Notes: generated by a model not told the origin, from the sequence alone. DNA of 34,640 nt from Deltaproteobacteria bacterium (GCA_009692615.1 SHYW01000049.1:1-34640), one strand, 5' to 3'; positions 8,544 to 17,507 are shown, numbered from the stretch's first letter. Made by a program: numbers and translations.

Positions 8544-9545
8544 TTAGCGCTTGATGAACTGGTTGGAATAAACTTCTTTCGCCGTCACTTTACGGCCGAC
8601 ATCGAAGTACTCGTTGGTCACCTTGACGGTTTTCTCCATGATCTCCGGCTTCATGAAACCCAAGCCGACGTTTACCGACTCCAATGGCAAGAACACTTCG
8701 GTCAGGGCATTTTTCAATTGCACAGTGGTCAGCACCGCGTCGAGCTCGGGCTTGGCCTTGAGCAGAATTTTGAGCGATTCTTCCTGATGATCGCGCGAGT
8801 AGCGCAATCCCTCCAGCGTCGCTTCGACGTAGGCGCGCACGAACTCCGGGCGCTTTTTGACGTCCTCGTCTTTGACGATCAAGCTGGTGCCGTAAATGTC
8901 TAGCCCGGTATCTTTCATGAACACCCGAGTGAGTTTGACGCCGACTTTTGCCGCCGCCATCTCGGCGACTTCGTCGTTGGAAGCGCGGAACATGATGATG
9001 AAGTCGGCCTTCTTGGTCGCCAGCGCGGCAGGTTGAATCGGCGCCGCGGTTTCTTGAATCTTGATCGCCTTGTACTCAATCTTGTTGATGCGGCAATAGG
9101 CCGGCATCAAATACCACTGCGCCTGGCCGGGACTGATCGCCAGGGATTTGCCTTCGAGATCTTTAATGCTTTTGATCTGGCCCTCGTCGCGCCACAGAAT
9201 CGTCGCGCCGACGTAACCGAACTGTGCCGCGGCTTGCACCGGCGCGCCGCGGGATTTGGCGACCATCATGGTCGCAATATCGGCGAAACCGAAGTCCGCG
9301 CCACCCGAGCCGATGGTGCGCACGGTGTCGGCCGAACCGGTGCTCGCTTGGATCGTCGCGTTGATGCCGCGCTTGGCGTAGAAACCTTTTTCTAAAGCGA
9401 CGTACCAAGGCGCATGTTTGCCGCCGATGATGAAGTCCATGCGAATATTCGCCGGCGTCAGCTCGGCGGCCTGAGATGAAACGGCGCTCAGCGCCGCCAA
9501 CAAACCCATGGCGCCCATCAATGAATATCGTTTAATCGTAATCAT
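8544..9545 (-). CDS. ABC transporter substrate-binding protein, NMT1/THI5-like
   Basis: A 333-residue periplasmic binding protein of the NMT1/SsuA group. The N-terminus MITIKRYSLMGAMGLLAALSAVSSQA is a Sec signal peptide with a likely AxA-type cut before AELTPA. Family features are the ligand-loop opening FIIGGKHAPWYVALEKGFYAKRG and the segment GSGGADFGFADIATMMVAKS. I chose the ATG at 9545 because GGAGGG lies four bases upstream; an in-frame GTG 15 bases earlier contains that ribosome site itself. It lies between the permease and ATPase genes, so the importer is complete. Ligand is unknown. Confidence 0.88.
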   Translation of the reverse strand: MITIKRYSLMGAMGLLAALSAVSSQAAELTPANIRMDFIIGGKHAPWYVALEKGFYAKRGINATIQASTGSADTVRTIGSGGADFGFADIATMMVAKSRGAPVQAAAQFGYVGATILWRDEGQIKSIKDLEGKSLAISPGQAQWYLMPAYCRINKIEYKAIKIQETAAPIQPAALATKKADFIIMFRASNDEVAEMAAAKVGVKLTRVFMKDTGLDIYGTSLIVKDEDVKKRPEFVRAYVEATLEGLRYSRDHQEESLKILLKAKPELDAVLTTVQLKNALTEVFLPLESVNVGLGFMKPEIMEKTVKVTNEYFDVGRKVTAKEVYSNQFIKR

Positions 9546-9566
9546 CTTCCCTCCGCGCACCCAGAA

Positions 9567-10343
9567 TCAGAACGAACCTTCAACCTCGCGCACCGCCGCG
9601 CTCCACGGCGCGAGCTTCCGCTGTAATAACTCCGCCAGCCAGAATAAACCGAGAGATAGCACCGCCAGGATCAGCAAGATCACCAGCGCGAATGCCGTGT
9701 CTAAACTGTAGTTCGCCTGCAAGACTAAATAGCCCAACCCTTCGTTGGCGGCGACGAACTCGGCGACGATGGCGCCGGTGACCGACAGCACGATGGCGAC
9801 TTTGATGCCCGCGAACATATACGGCAACGAGTTGGGCAAGCGAATTTTCTTGAACACGTCCATCTCAGAGCCGCGGTTGATCCGCGCCAACTCGAGCAGC
9901 TCGGGCTCGACCTCTTTGAGTCCCACCACCGTGTTCACGACGATGGGAAAAAACGCCACGAGGAATGCGATGGCGATTTTCGAGAACAGGCCATAGCCGA
10001 CCCAGATCACCATCAGCGGCGCAAACGCGCTCTTGGGCATGGCGTAGAGAATCACGACCAGCGGATAGATGGTGTTTTGCAGATGGCGCGAGTAGACCAC
10101 CGCCACGGCTAAACCGACGCCTAAAACCAAAGACAAAACAAAGCCGCCGAACGCCTCGATAAACGTGATCCACGCATGGGTGGCGAGCACCGGCATTTTT
10201 TTCACGAAGGCGGTCCACAGATCGCCCGGCGGCGGCAGGATGAAACTCGGAATCTTGATCACTTCGACGAGAATTTCCCAAAGCCCCAAGAGCACGGCGA
10301 AAAACACGATAGGCTCGGCGATATTTTTCCAAGAAGATTTCAC
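9567..10343 (-). CDS. ABC transporter permease (SsuC/TauC type)
   Basis: A 258-residue inner-membrane permease of the BPD_transp_1 family with about six hydrophobic helices. The cytoplasmic EAA-type loop that contacts the ATPase is visible as RGSEMDVFKKIRLPNSLPYMFAGIKVAI. The start is a GTG at 10343 with GGAG seven bases upstream. It is the first gene of the importer operon and lies 21 bases before the binding-protein gene. Confidence 0.9.
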   Translation of the reverse strand: MKSSWKNIAEPIVFFAVLLGLWEILVEVIKIPSFILPPPGDLWTAFVKKMPVLATHAWITFIEAFGGFVLSLVLGVGLAVAVVYSRHLQNTIYPLVVILYAMPKSAFAPLMVIWVGYGLFSKIAIAFLVAFFPIVVNTVVGLKEVEPELLELARINRGSEMDVFKKIRLPNSLPYMFAGIKVAIVLSVTGAIVAEFVAANEGLGYLVLQANYSLDTAFALVILLILAVLSLGLFWLAELLQRKLAPWSAAVREVEGSF

Positions 10344-10361
10344 AGCGACGCTCCGACGCAG

Positions 10362-10390
10362 ACGTTAATGGAAAGCAACCACCCTGTCAA
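10362..10390 (-). promoter_or_regulatory. Candidate promoter of the ABC importer operon
   Basis: On the minus strand a perfect TTGACA (10390-10385) is followed after 17 bases by TAACGT (10367-10362), a moderate -10. Transcription would begin only about 12-14 bases before the permease GTG, leaving just enough room for its GGAG. No operator-like palindrome was noticed. Confidence 0.4.
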
Positions 10391-10429
10391 CAAAACCATT
10401 AGCGCAAAGCGAATCCGACACCGACACGA

Positions 10430-11590
10430 TCACGGTTCATCGAACTCCCGCTTGAGCTGACTGTGTTCGAGCTGCACTTCGCGCTTGCGCTTAATCATCT
10501 CGCGCTCCTGTTCGAGAAAGCGCCCCACGGCGCGGCGGAAATTGCCATCGACGATGTAATGCACGCTGGTGGTGTGCTCGGGGTCGAGACCGCGCAGCTG
10601 TTTGAAGCTGCCGCCGGCACCGGCTTCGAACCGTTCTAGACCGACATGGATCGAATGCTCAATGGCCGAGTAATAGCAGACGTTGAAGTGCAGAAACGGA
10701 TGCTCTTCGAAGCAGCCCCAGTAGCGTCCATACATCGCCGTGTCGTCGCGGACATTGAACGTGCCGGCGATAAACTTGCCGTCGCGTTCGGCCAACATCA
10801 AACAAACATTGGCGGCGAAGCGCCGATGCAGCTCGTCGAAGAACTCTTCGGTCAAATATTGCCGGCCATAGTACAACCTGTCGATGTGGCCTTTATAAAG
10901 CCGAAACATGGTGCGCAGATGCTCCTGGGTCAGCTCCGCGCCTTCGTAAGCGCGAATCGTGATGCCGCGCTCAAGCACTTCGCGCCGTTCGCGTTTGACT
11001 TTATTGCGCCGGTCGCTGCGAAAGCTCGCTAGGTAATCGTCGAAGCAAGTGAACTGACGATTCTGCCAGTGATATTGAATGCCGTGACGCGGAAAGAAAC
11101 CCACCGCTTCAAGCGCCGTGCGCTCGTCATCTAAACAAAAATTGACGTGCACCGATGAAATTTTGTTATCCGTGGCGATCTTCGCCAACGCTTGGCCGAT
11201 GAAGCGGATCAACTGCTCGCGATCTTCACCGATAGCGGTCAAAAAACGCCGGCCGGTGACCGGCGTGAACGGCACGCCGACCAACATTTTCGGATAATAT
11301 TGAATACCCGAGCGCTGCGCCGCATCGGCCCATTCATGGTCGAAAACAAACTCGCCCATGCTGTGGAGCTTCAAATACATCGGACAGGCCGCCACCAACT
11401 TGGCGCCGTTCTCGACGACGATATGATGCGGCACCCAGCCGCTCTCGTCGTTGACGCAACCGGACTGCTCCAAGGCGTCGAGCCAGTCCCATTTGAGAAA
11501 CGGCGACGCCTTGCCGACCAACTCATCCCAGGGTTGGCGCTCGACTTCGGCGATCTTGCGAATGACGCGTAAGGCGATCTGCTCAGCCAT
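10430..11590 (-). CDS. COG3146 / DUF482 GNAT-like acyltransferase
   Basis: A 386-residue protein of the COG3146 family (peptidoglycan-biosynthesis-annotated, FemAB/GNAT-like fold). Hallmarks are SPFLKWDWLDALEQSGCV near the N-terminus, then the YPKMLVGVPFTPVTGRRFL segment around residue 98. The central HWQNRQFTCFDDYLASFRSD and RRNKVKRERREV follow, and the C-terminal part contains YGRYWGCFEEHPFLHFNVCYY and GAGGSFKQLRGL. The real biochemical role of the family is not established. There is no signal peptide. It is followed on the same strand by the ABC importer, 86 bases away with its own candidate promoter, so they are probably separate units. Confidence 0.82.
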   Translation of the reverse strand: MAEQIALRVIRKIAEVERQPWDELVGKASPFLKWDWLDALEQSGCVNDESGWVPHHIVVENGAKLVAACPMYLKLHSMGEFVFDHEWADAAQRSGIQYYPKMLVGVPFTPVTGRRFLTAIGEDREQLIRFIGQALAKIATDNKISSVHVNFCLDDERTALEAVGFFPRHGIQYHWQNRQFTCFDDYLASFRSDRRNKVKRERREVLERGITIRAYEGAELTQEHLRTMFRLYKGHIDRLYYGRQYLTEEFFDELHRRFAANVCLMLAERDGKFIAGTFNVRDDTAMYGRYWGCFEEHPFLHFNVCYYSAIEHSIHVGLERFEAGAGGSFKQLRGLDPEHTTSVHYIVDGNFRRAVGRFLEQEREMIKRKREVQLEHSQLKREFDEP

Positions 11591-11694
11591 CGGGTGACTC
11601 TAGCATGGGCGTTCTTGGCTTTAAACTTTCGGGAAGGATGCGATACTTCAAGTCAGCATTGTCTCGGTTCAAACCAGTGCCGGCCGACGCGCCC

Positions 11695-11723
11695 TTGACA
11701 ATAAGCTCCCCCGACCTTATTCA
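11695..11723 (+). promoter_or_regulatory. Candidate promoter of the DUF1178 gene
   Basis: A perfect TTGACA at 11695-11700 lies 17 bases before TATTCA (11718-11723), a poor -10, and 40 bases before the ATG at 11741. The -35 is convincing, the -10 is not. Confidence 0.35.
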
Positions 11724-11740
11724 ATAGGACGAGCATATCT

Positions 11741-12184
11741 ATGGTGATCTACAATCTTCTCTGCCGCAAAAAGCATAACTTCGAAGGCTGGTTCCCGAGC
11801 TACGAGGACTTTCAGAAGCAGGCCGACAAAAAATTAATATCCTGCCCGACCTGCGGCACCACCAAAGTCGAAAAAATCCCCCACGCTTGCGCCGTGCACG
11901 TCAAGAAAGAGCAGCCGGCGCCGCCGGCCAAGAAGCCGCGGGCGACACCGCCCGCGCCGCCCACTGCCGCCGAGTTCAAAGAGATGCTGCTGCAAGTCCA
12001 TCACTACGTCAAAGCGAATTTCGAAGACGTCGGCCCGCGCTTCGCCCAAGAAGCCAAGCAGATTCACAAAGGCGAAGCCGCCGAGCGGCCGATCCACGGC
12101 ACCGCGACGGTCCAAGAAACCAAAGAGCTCGCCGAAGAAGGCGTGCCCTTCGTCGCCCTGCCCAAACCGGAACTCGACAGCTAA
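11741..12184 (+). CDS. DUF1178 family protein with N-terminal zinc-ribbon-like Cys motif
   Basis: A 147-residue member of the DUF1178 family, whose function is unknown. The conserved start MVIYNLLCRKKHNFEGWFPS is present, with Cys8 and His12. CPTCG at residues 35-39 completes a probable metal-binding set. A Pro/Ala/Lys-rich linker (about 57-75) separates it from the conserved C-terminal helix region EVGPRFAQEA-like (here EDVGPRFAQEAKQIHKGE) and the family ending HGTATVQETKELAEEGVPFVALP. It has its own candidate promoter and a strong terminator, so it appears monocistronic. Soluble; no signal peptide. Confidence 0.88.
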   Translation: MVIYNLLCRKKHNFEGWFPSYEDFQKQADKKLISCPTCGTTKVEKIPHACAVHVKKEQPAPPAKKPRATPPAPPTAAEFKEMLLQVHHYVKANFEDVGPRFAQEAKQIHKGEAAERPIHGTATVQETKELAEEGVPFVALPKPELDS

Positions 12185-12214
12185 TTTTTCGCCATCGTAA
12201 TATTGAGCATCGCT

Positions 12215-12241
12215 AAGCGCCGCCCATGTGCGGCGCTTTTT
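12215..12241 (+). terminator. Intrinsic terminator after the DUF1178 gene
   Basis: AAGCGCCGC (12215-12223) pairs perfectly with GCGGCGCTT (12230-12238) around the loop CCATGT and runs into five Ts. This is a textbook rho-independent terminator, 30 bases past the stop codon. Confidence 0.88.
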
Positions 12242-12312
12242 ATTTCTCCTGCTTGCATTCACCGCGCGACTACGGAATAGAATCGTCATCTCGATTCCAA
12301 GGGGAGAATTTT

Positions 12313-13395
12313 ATGCTGCTGATCAACAATCAAGTCGTCGGACAAATCCTCGACATGAAGGGCTGCATCGAAGCCCTCGACACCGGCTACCGCGATCTGG
12401 TCAATGAACGCGCCAACTATCGCGGCCGCTATGATTTCTTCGTGCCCAATGACGATCCCAAGTTGATGTACCGCTGGGGCACCATGGAAGGCGCCTCCCG
12501 ATCCTTCGAAACCTTCGCGATCAGGATGAAGTCCGACATGCTCGAATGGCCGGACGGCAAAACCGTCGAGAAATATTGTGTCGAGCCCGGCACCTTCTGC
12601 GGCTTCGTCATGGTTTTTTCGACCAAGAACGGCGAACCGTTAGCGATCATCAACGACGGAGTCATTCAGCATATGCGCGTCGGCGCCTGCGCCGGCCTCG
12701 GCGTGAAATATTTATCCCGTGAAGATTCCAAAACCGTCGGCATCTTCGGTTCCGGCGGCATGGCGCGCACCTACTTGCTGGCCTTCAATGAAGTGCGCAA
12801 GATCGAAAAAGTTAAAGTCTACAGTCCGACGAAAAAAAACCGCGACGCTTTCGCCGATGAGATGGGCAAGAAGCTGGGAATCGAAATCATTCCCGTGGAG
12901 AAACCGGAAGAAGTTCCGCGCGGCTCGGACATCGTTGCCACCTGCACCGACTCGATCGAAGTCCTAGTGAGCGATCCCGACCTGATCGAATCCGGCATGC
13001 ATCTCACCTGCGTCAAAGCCAACGAGTGGGCGCCGGCGCTTGTCGAAAATTCCGATGTGGTGATTCGCATGGGCCGGCCGACGGTCAATCTCGACGTCGG
13101 CCAGCTGCGCATCGGCGGCGAAGCCGCCGTGGTCGCCGGCAACGCCGAAGAGATCAAACGCATCGCCAATCCCAAAGTCGATATCTTCTCCAAAGACTAT
13201 CCGGTCCTCACCGACGTAATGTCGGGCAAGCTCAAAGGCCGCACGGATAAAAACCAAGTGACCTTCTTCGCCAACAGCGGCACTCAAGGCTTGCAGTTCG
13301 CATCGACGGCCGGCTACGTCGTGCGTGAAGCGAAGAAAAGAAGATTGGGCCAGGAGATTCCCACTAGTTGGTTTCTCCAAGATATTCGAGACTGA
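12313..13395 (+). CDS. Ornithine cyclodeaminase / mu-crystallin family NAD(P)-dependent enzyme
   Basis: A 360-residue protein of the OCD/mu-crystallin family, which includes ornithine cyclodeaminase, alanine dehydrogenase and ketimine or imine reductases. The Rossmann dinucleotide site is VGIFGSGGMARTYL (about 142-155). The substrate-side region contains RMKSD (Lys73) and QHMRVGACAGLGVKYLS, both at positions expected of the family. Also seen are SDIVATCTDS and the conserved DVGQLRIGGEA-type tail. I chose the ATG at 12313, with GGGGAGAA upstream, over a longer reading that would start inside the preceding terminator. Length is about 40 residues more than a typical 320-residue OCD. The true substrate is unknown. 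Confidence 0.85.
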   Translation: MLLINNQVVGQILDMKGCIEALDTGYRDLVNERANYRGRYDFFVPNDDPKLMYRWGTMEGASRSFETFAIRMKSDMLEWPDGKTVEKYCVEPGTFCGFVMVFSTKNGEPLAIINDGVIQHMRVGACAGLGVKYLSREDSKTVGIFGSGGMARTYLLAFNEVRKIEKVKVYSPTKKNRDAFADEMGKKLGIEIIPVEKPEEVPRGSDIVATCTDSIEVLVSDPDLIESGMHLTCVKANEWAPALVENSDVVIRMGRPTVNLDVGQLRIGGEAAVVAGNAEEIKRIANPKVDIFSKDYPVLTDVMSGKLKGRTDKNQVTFFANSGTQGLQFASTAGYVVREAKKRRLGQEIPTSWFLQDIRD

Positions 13396-13418
13396 TGCGG
13401 GATGCCGAAATATTGCTG

Positions 13419-14030
13419 TTAAATGGCAACTGGTCGAATAAGACCGCGGGCGCTGAGGGTTCGATCGACACGAGCGCGATAGAGTGCCATCAGTTGCGCG
13501 GCCACGTGATCGCCTTCAATAACGCCAAGAGCGCTGGCGATCGCCTGTAGCGTCGCCATTCCCTCCGCTCGGCTCTGCGCGCGCAACTGATACCTCGCAT
13601 CGTTGGGCGTGCTGATTTTTACCCTGGGAATATCTTTTAATTCCTGATGGCGCGAATGAATCTTGCGCGTCTGGCGCCAAGTGCCGTCCGGCACGATGAG
13701 CTGGATCGGCCGCGGATCTTGATCGATGAGTTGACGATTTAATTCGACGGCATCGGCACAGGGATAAAACAGTAAAGTCCGATACTGCGGCGACAACAGT
13801 TCGCTCAAGTCGAGCATCTCCCGGCCGGCGCCGCGCACGCGCAACTCGCAATTGACCAGCGCTCTGAGCGCGAGCAATCCCGTATTGCTGCTGCGCTTGA
13901 GTTCGCGATGATGGATCACCAGCGCAATCTTGGTGCGCAGATCCAAGCGCGGCGCAACGGCGCACATGCACAACCGGCGCGACGCCGCACACACCGGACA
14001 ACGCTCTTTCGCTTTGCCAATTCCTGCCAT
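13419..14030 (-). CDS. DTW-domain tRNA-uridine aminocarboxypropyltransferase
   Basis: A 203-residue DTW-family (TapT/TuaA) enzyme that transfers the 3-amino-3-carboxypropyl group of SAM to uridine (acp3U) in tRNA. Evidence: the N-terminal Cys cluster RCPVCAASRRLCMC (Cys11, 14, 21, 23), HHRELKRSSNTGLLA, and the signature VPDGTWRQTRK, where the D-x-W core appears as DGTW. The C-terminal segment RAEGMATLQAIA is also typical. An in-frame start 30 codons upstream (14120) is open, but the family starts just before the Cys cluster, so I use the ATG at 14030. It is convergent with the OCD-family gene, whose stop lies 23 bases away. Confidence 0.85.
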   Translation of the reverse strand: MAGIGKAKERCPVCAASRRLCMCAVAPRLDLRTKIALVIHHRELKRSSNTGLLALRALVNCELRVRGAGREMLDLSELLSPQYRTLLFYPCADAVELNRQLIDQDPRPIQLIVPDGTWRQTRKIHSRHQELKDIPRVKISTPNDARYQLRAQSRAEGMATLQAIASALGVIEGDHVAAQLMALYRARVDRTLSARGLIRPVAI

Positions 14031-14156
14031 GCCCGTTTTATAACTTTCGCGAGACCACAATACTATGTCGACCAACGATTGCCACGGCAGCGAAGCATGA
14101 TAAATAAGGCTGACTGACACGAATCCAAAAACGTCATCGACGGCGAGGAGTCTTTA

Positions 14157-15383
14157 ATGAAACTCAGCACCGACCGCATTCTCACCACCCATACCGGCAG
14201 CCTGCCGTTGCCGCCGCGGGTGCGCCAAGCTCTCGCGGCTAAGCGCCGCGGCGAGGCCTACGATCAAACCGTAATCGACGCCACGCTGACCAGCGCGATC
14301 GACGAGATAGTCTGGCGCCAAGTCGAAGTCGGCATCGACATCGTCGACGACGGCGAGCTAAGTAAAACCGCGTGGAACGATTACGTCGTTCACCGCGTCA
14401 GCGGCTTGGAGCGAAAACCGCGCTCGCGCGCCCAAAGCGCCGAACCCTGGAGCGTCGCCCAAGGCATCGTCCGGCCGCGTGAAACAGGGTTAGCTAGACG
14501 CGACGACATCGACGGCGCGCCGCGCCACTACCGCACCGACATCGCCGAGTTTCACGATCTGGCGCGCGCCCAGAGCGACGGCCACGACAACGGCGGCTTC
14601 GCGTATGTCTGCACCGGTCCCATCGGCTGGAAGGATTTCGCCGCCGTGAAAACCGATATCGCTCGACTCACTACGGCGGTAAAAACAACCAAGCCGCACG
14701 ATGTTTTCATGTCAGCGCTTTCACCCGGCTGCTTCGTACGTTTTTTTCGCAACGAATATTATCCCAATGAAGAGAGTTACATGCAGGCGGTGGCCGACGC
14801 CATGCGTTTAGAATACCAAGCGATCGTCGACGCCGGCTTCGTCTTGCAACTCGACTGCCCGGACTTAGCTTCCGGCGCCAACACCGACTACGCCGATCTG
14901 AGCGTCAAGCAATTTCGCAGAGTCATCGAGCAACATGTCGAGTGCTTGAATTACGCGCTCAAAAATATTCCGTCTGAACAGGTGCGCATGCATGTTTGTT
15001 GGGGCAACTATGAAGGGCCGCACCATCGCGACATTGCGCTCAGCGACGTCATTGACATCGTGCTCAAAGCCAATGTCACCGGCGTCACCATCGAGTCGGC
15101 CAACCCGCGCCATGGCCATGAATGGAAGATCTGGCAAGAGACTAAATTGCCGGAAGGAAAAATTCTATTTCCGGGCGTCATCGACGACATCAGCATGTTC
15201 ATCGAACATCCGGAACTGGTCGCCGAGCGCATCGTCCGCTTCGCCAAACTGGTCGGCAAAGAAAACGTCATCGCCTGCACCGATTGCGGCCTGCGCCATC
15301 TGCCCGACGCCAGCCTCGCCTTCGCGAAACTCTTCGCACTGACGGAAGGCGCGAAGCTGGCGAGCCAGGAATTGTGGGGATAG
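14157..15383 (+). CDS. MetE C-terminal-like cobalamin-independent methionine synthase family protein
   Basis: A 408-residue protein matching the catalytic (C-terminal) half of MetE, COG0620 type. The MetE N-terminal half is missing, as is usual in this short subfamily. Likely zinc ligands are His279 and Cys281 in RMHVCWGNYEGPHH, Glu313 in VTIES and Cys377 in CTDCGLRH, in the same order as in MetE. The start TTHTGSLPLP is a subfamily hallmark. It has a strong ribosome site (GAGGAG) before the ATG. Short MetE-like proteins may methylate homocysteine with other methyl donors or have unrelated methyltransfer or lyase roles. True methionine synthesis here is served by metH, so a different substrate is likely. 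It stands alone, divergent from the DTW gene. Confidence 0.82.
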   Translation: MKLSTDRILTTHTGSLPLPPRVRQALAAKRRGEAYDQTVIDATLTSAIDEIVWRQVEVGIDIVDDGELSKTAWNDYVVHRVSGLERKPRSRAQSAEPWSVAQGIVRPRETGLARRDDIDGAPRHYRTDIAEFHDLARAQSDGHDNGGFAYVCTGPIGWKDFAAVKTDIARLTTAVKTTKPHDVFMSALSPGCFVRFFRNEYYPNEESYMQAVADAMRLEYQAIVDAGFVLQLDCPDLASGANTDYADLSVKQFRRVIEQHVECLNYALKNIPSEQVRMHVCWGNYEGPHHRDIALSDVIDIVLKANVTGVTIESANPRHGHEWKIWQETKLPEGKILFPGVIDDISMFIEHPELVAERIVRFAKLVGKENVIACTDCGLRHLPDASLAFAKLFALTEGAKLASQELWG

Positions 15384-15416
15384 CCGATTACTTTACCTTC
15401 GCGCAGCAAGACAGCT

Positions 15417-16637
15417 TTACAGCGCCGACAATTTCAGATGCGCGAACCGTTCGCGCCAGCTGATATTCGCTGGAATAGTTTGCGCGAAGGTATCGATGTG
15501 CGGAAAGCAATTTGATGCTGAATCGCGGACGATGTGCGGCGGCTCTTTGCCGTCCTGAAAATCCTTAACCGTGTTGATCAAGTATTTGCGCACGGCGATG
15601 ACCGCCTTGTCGCTCACGCCTAAATGTTCGCGCGAGCGATCGTAGATCGGCCCCATGGTTTCGGTGGCAACCCCGTCGTGATTGAGAAAGTTTTCGATGC
15701 CGGTGTAATCCACGCTCTTCTGCCGTTGGCGATCTTGCAGATAATTGTTGTCTAGGTTGCGAATCCGACGGTAATCGGGGCCGATTTGAGTTTTGCGATT
15801 CCAGTCTTCCACCGTCGGTTTGCGGTCCTGCAAGAAACCGAGATCGTAACGCCACGTGTGTTGGTCATCCACCGGCACATAAATATTTGCCTCGCGGTTG
15901 CGCGCCGGCACCCAGCAGGCGACCGGCATGACGAAGCTCGACACCCGCACATATTGCGTGTCGGGTCCGGCCTTGCGCGTCGCGATCAAGCGTACGCCGA
16001 AGTCGGTCTCCTCGGTTTCGTAGGCGGGCGCCGAGTCGATTGCAAATATCTGGCGGCGGCCGGTGGCGGAAAACTCGCGGTGTAAAAACGACAGATGCGA
16101 CGAATCGCATTCGCCTTCGAGCCCCTGCAAATAATTACACTCTAGCAAAGCCTTGGTGACATAGGTCTGGTCTCTGGGAATTTGCGCCCATTCGTAGTTG
16201 GGAAACAGCGGCATCTTGTCCCGCGGCCCTAAGTAAGCGAAGACCATCCCCGCTGCTTCCTTCGTCGGATAGGCGACATGCTTGAGCTTGGTTTTGAAAT
16301 CGCTCCCAGCCGGTTCCGCCGGCGTGTCGAGCACGTTGCCATCCACGTCGTATTTCCAACCATGGTAAACGCAGCGCAAACCGCATTCCTCGTTGCGCCC
16401 AAAAAACAACGACGTGCCGCGATGCGCGCAGTGCTCTCCCAACAACCCGACGCGTCCCTGGCTGTCGCGATACGCGACCAGCTCTTCGCTGAGAATCCGC
16501 ACCCGCACCGGTGGACAATCCAGCGCCGGAATCTCCTCCGACAACAGCGCCGGAATCCAATAGCGCCGCATAAGATCGCCCATCGGCGTCCCTGCTGAAG
16601 TCCTAGTCAAAAGCTCGTTGTGTTCTTGCGGAAGCAT
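15417..16637 (-). CDS. Rieske non-heme iron oxygenase, phthalate 4,5-dioxygenase-like
   Basis: A 406-residue terminal oxygenase subunit of the phthalate-4,5-dioxygenase / vanillate-demethylase group. The Rieske [2Fe-2S] ligands are C70 and H72 in EHCAHRGTS, and C89 and H92 in CVYHGWKYD. The mononuclear iron site includes H181 and H186 in GECDSSHLSFLH, with the bridging Asp in the same segment. I use the ATG at 16637, preceded by AGAGGTG, because the family begins MLxxEDNELLTR; an ATG 33 bases upstream lacks a ribosome site. No reductase or ferredoxin gene is adjacent, so electrons must come from an unlinked partner. Probable role: hydroxylation or demethylation of an aromatic compound; substrate unknown. 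Confidence 0.88.
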   Translation of the reverse strand: MLPQEHNELLTRTSAGTPMGDLMRRYWIPALLSEEIPALDCPPVRVRILSEELVAYRDSQGRVGLLGEHCAHRGTSLFFGRNEECGLRCVYHGWKYDVDGNVLDTPAEPAGSDFKTKLKHVAYPTKEAAGMVFAYLGPRDKMPLFPNYEWAQIPRDQTYVTKALLECNYLQGLEGECDSSHLSFLHREFSATGRRQIFAIDSAPAYETEETDFGVRLIATRKAGPDTQYVRVSSFVMPVACWVPARNREANIYVPVDDQHTWRYDLGFLQDRKPTVEDWNRKTQIGPDYRRIRNLDNNYLQDRQRQKSVDYTGIENFLNHDGVATETMGPIYDRSREHLGVSDKAVIAVRKYLINTVKDFQDGKEPPHIVRDSASNCFPHIDTFAQTIPANISWRERFAHLKLSAL

Positions 16638-16789
16638 GCTGAATTCACCTCTGGCGAGGAGAATACTCATTCAGGCGGCGGATTTCCAACGATCGAGAAC
16701 TGCGAACGCAAAGCGCTACTCAGAGGAAGCGGAACCAAGCCCCACACTCTCACAGACCCCACCTTTCCCACCTTCTCTTTTCGTGCAAC

Positions 16790-17131
16790 TCAGTTCGATG
16801 GGCGATTGACGCGGATCAGTTGGCCGGTCATGTTCTGTAGATTTTTGACTGAATCATGAATTCGCTCTGCTAACGCCTCAAAGTTGGCATCGAATGTGCA
16901 AACTACGATTCCTTCGTGATGGGGCACATCGGAATGAAGGCGGATGAAATGCCGCCTGTTGAAGGTCACCAGGATTCGGGTTTCCATGATGGCAAATCCT
17001 AAAACGTCAGCATCTGGGATCGCTTGCCCGGCTTTACCATGTTCCGCAGTGGTCAATACGTCATGACCTAAACGTCGCAGTGATTCTACCGCCGCTAATG
17101 GGAAATTCTCATTGGCATAAAACCTTGCCAT
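16790..17131 (-). CDS. DUF5615 PIN-like toxin component (pair 1)
   Basis: A 113-residue protein of the DUF5615 PIN-like / Mut7-C-related family, commonly the toxin-like partner of a DUF433 protein. It starts MARFYANENFPLAAVESLRRLGHDVLTTAEHG, with Asn where many members have the first catalytic Asp (ADEN). The later acidic motif AIPDADVL and the ending LVTFNRRHFIRLH follow. The gene starts three bases after the stop of the DUF433 gene. RNase activity is predicted for the fold but unproven for this family; the Asn substitution could lower activity, although I believe it also occurs in relatives. Confidence 0.8.
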   Translation of the reverse strand: MARFYANENFPLAAVESLRRLGHDVLTTAEHGKAGQAIPDADVLGFAIMETRILVTFNRRHFIRLHSDVPHHEGIVVCTFDANFEALAERIHDSVKNLQNMTGQLIRVNRPSN

Positions 17132-17134
17132 CGA

Positions 17135-17464
17135 TCACGCCGCTTCGTTTGCAGTTATCTGACTTTCTATTTCTAGTTGATGCGCGCGGGCGTAGGCCCA
17201 GGCATTAGCTAGATCTTCCGCACGTAAAGTCGGATAGCTCCGTAATAGTTCAGCTTCGCTCGTCCCCAGCCGTTTCGCCTGAACGAGTAGCCACACGGGA
17301 ACACGTGTACGCACGATACAGGGCTCGCCGCCGCAAACGTCTGGACGGCTTTCAATGCCGGGAAAGGCATCGCCAATATCGCGCGCGACCCACTGCAGCA
17401 GCTGAGCCTTTTCTGATCGAGTCAGCGTCGCGAGAAGATGTTCAATCTCTTGCAGTGGTTGCAT
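17135..17464 (-). CDS. DUF433 antitoxin-like protein (pair 1)
   Basis: A 109-residue protein. A helical N-terminal extension (LATLTRSEKAQLLQWVARDIG) precedes a DUF433 domain: GIESRPDVCGGEPCIVRTRVPVWLLVQAKRLGTSEAELLRSYPTL then EDLANAWAYARAH. This is the HTH-like domain that pairs with DUF5615 proteins. It is the first gene of the pair, with GGGAG eight bases before its ATG and a good TATAAT upstream. As in other toxin-antitoxin operons the antitoxin-like gene leads and probably autoregulates, but no operator was identified. Confidence 0.82.
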   Translation of the reverse strand: MQPLQEIEHLLATLTRSEKAQLLQWVARDIGDAFPGIESRPDVCGGEPCIVRTRVPVWLLVQAKRLGTSEAELLRSYPTLRAEDLANAWAYARAHQLEIESQITANEAA

Positions 17465-17507
17465 CTCTAAGTCTCCCTTCTAGAGTACGGGATTGCACTG
17501 TCGTGTA

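Noticed and set aside
14031-14120. Longer start for the DTW-domain protein
   Set aside because: Extra residues are not typical of the family, which begins just before the Cys cluster.
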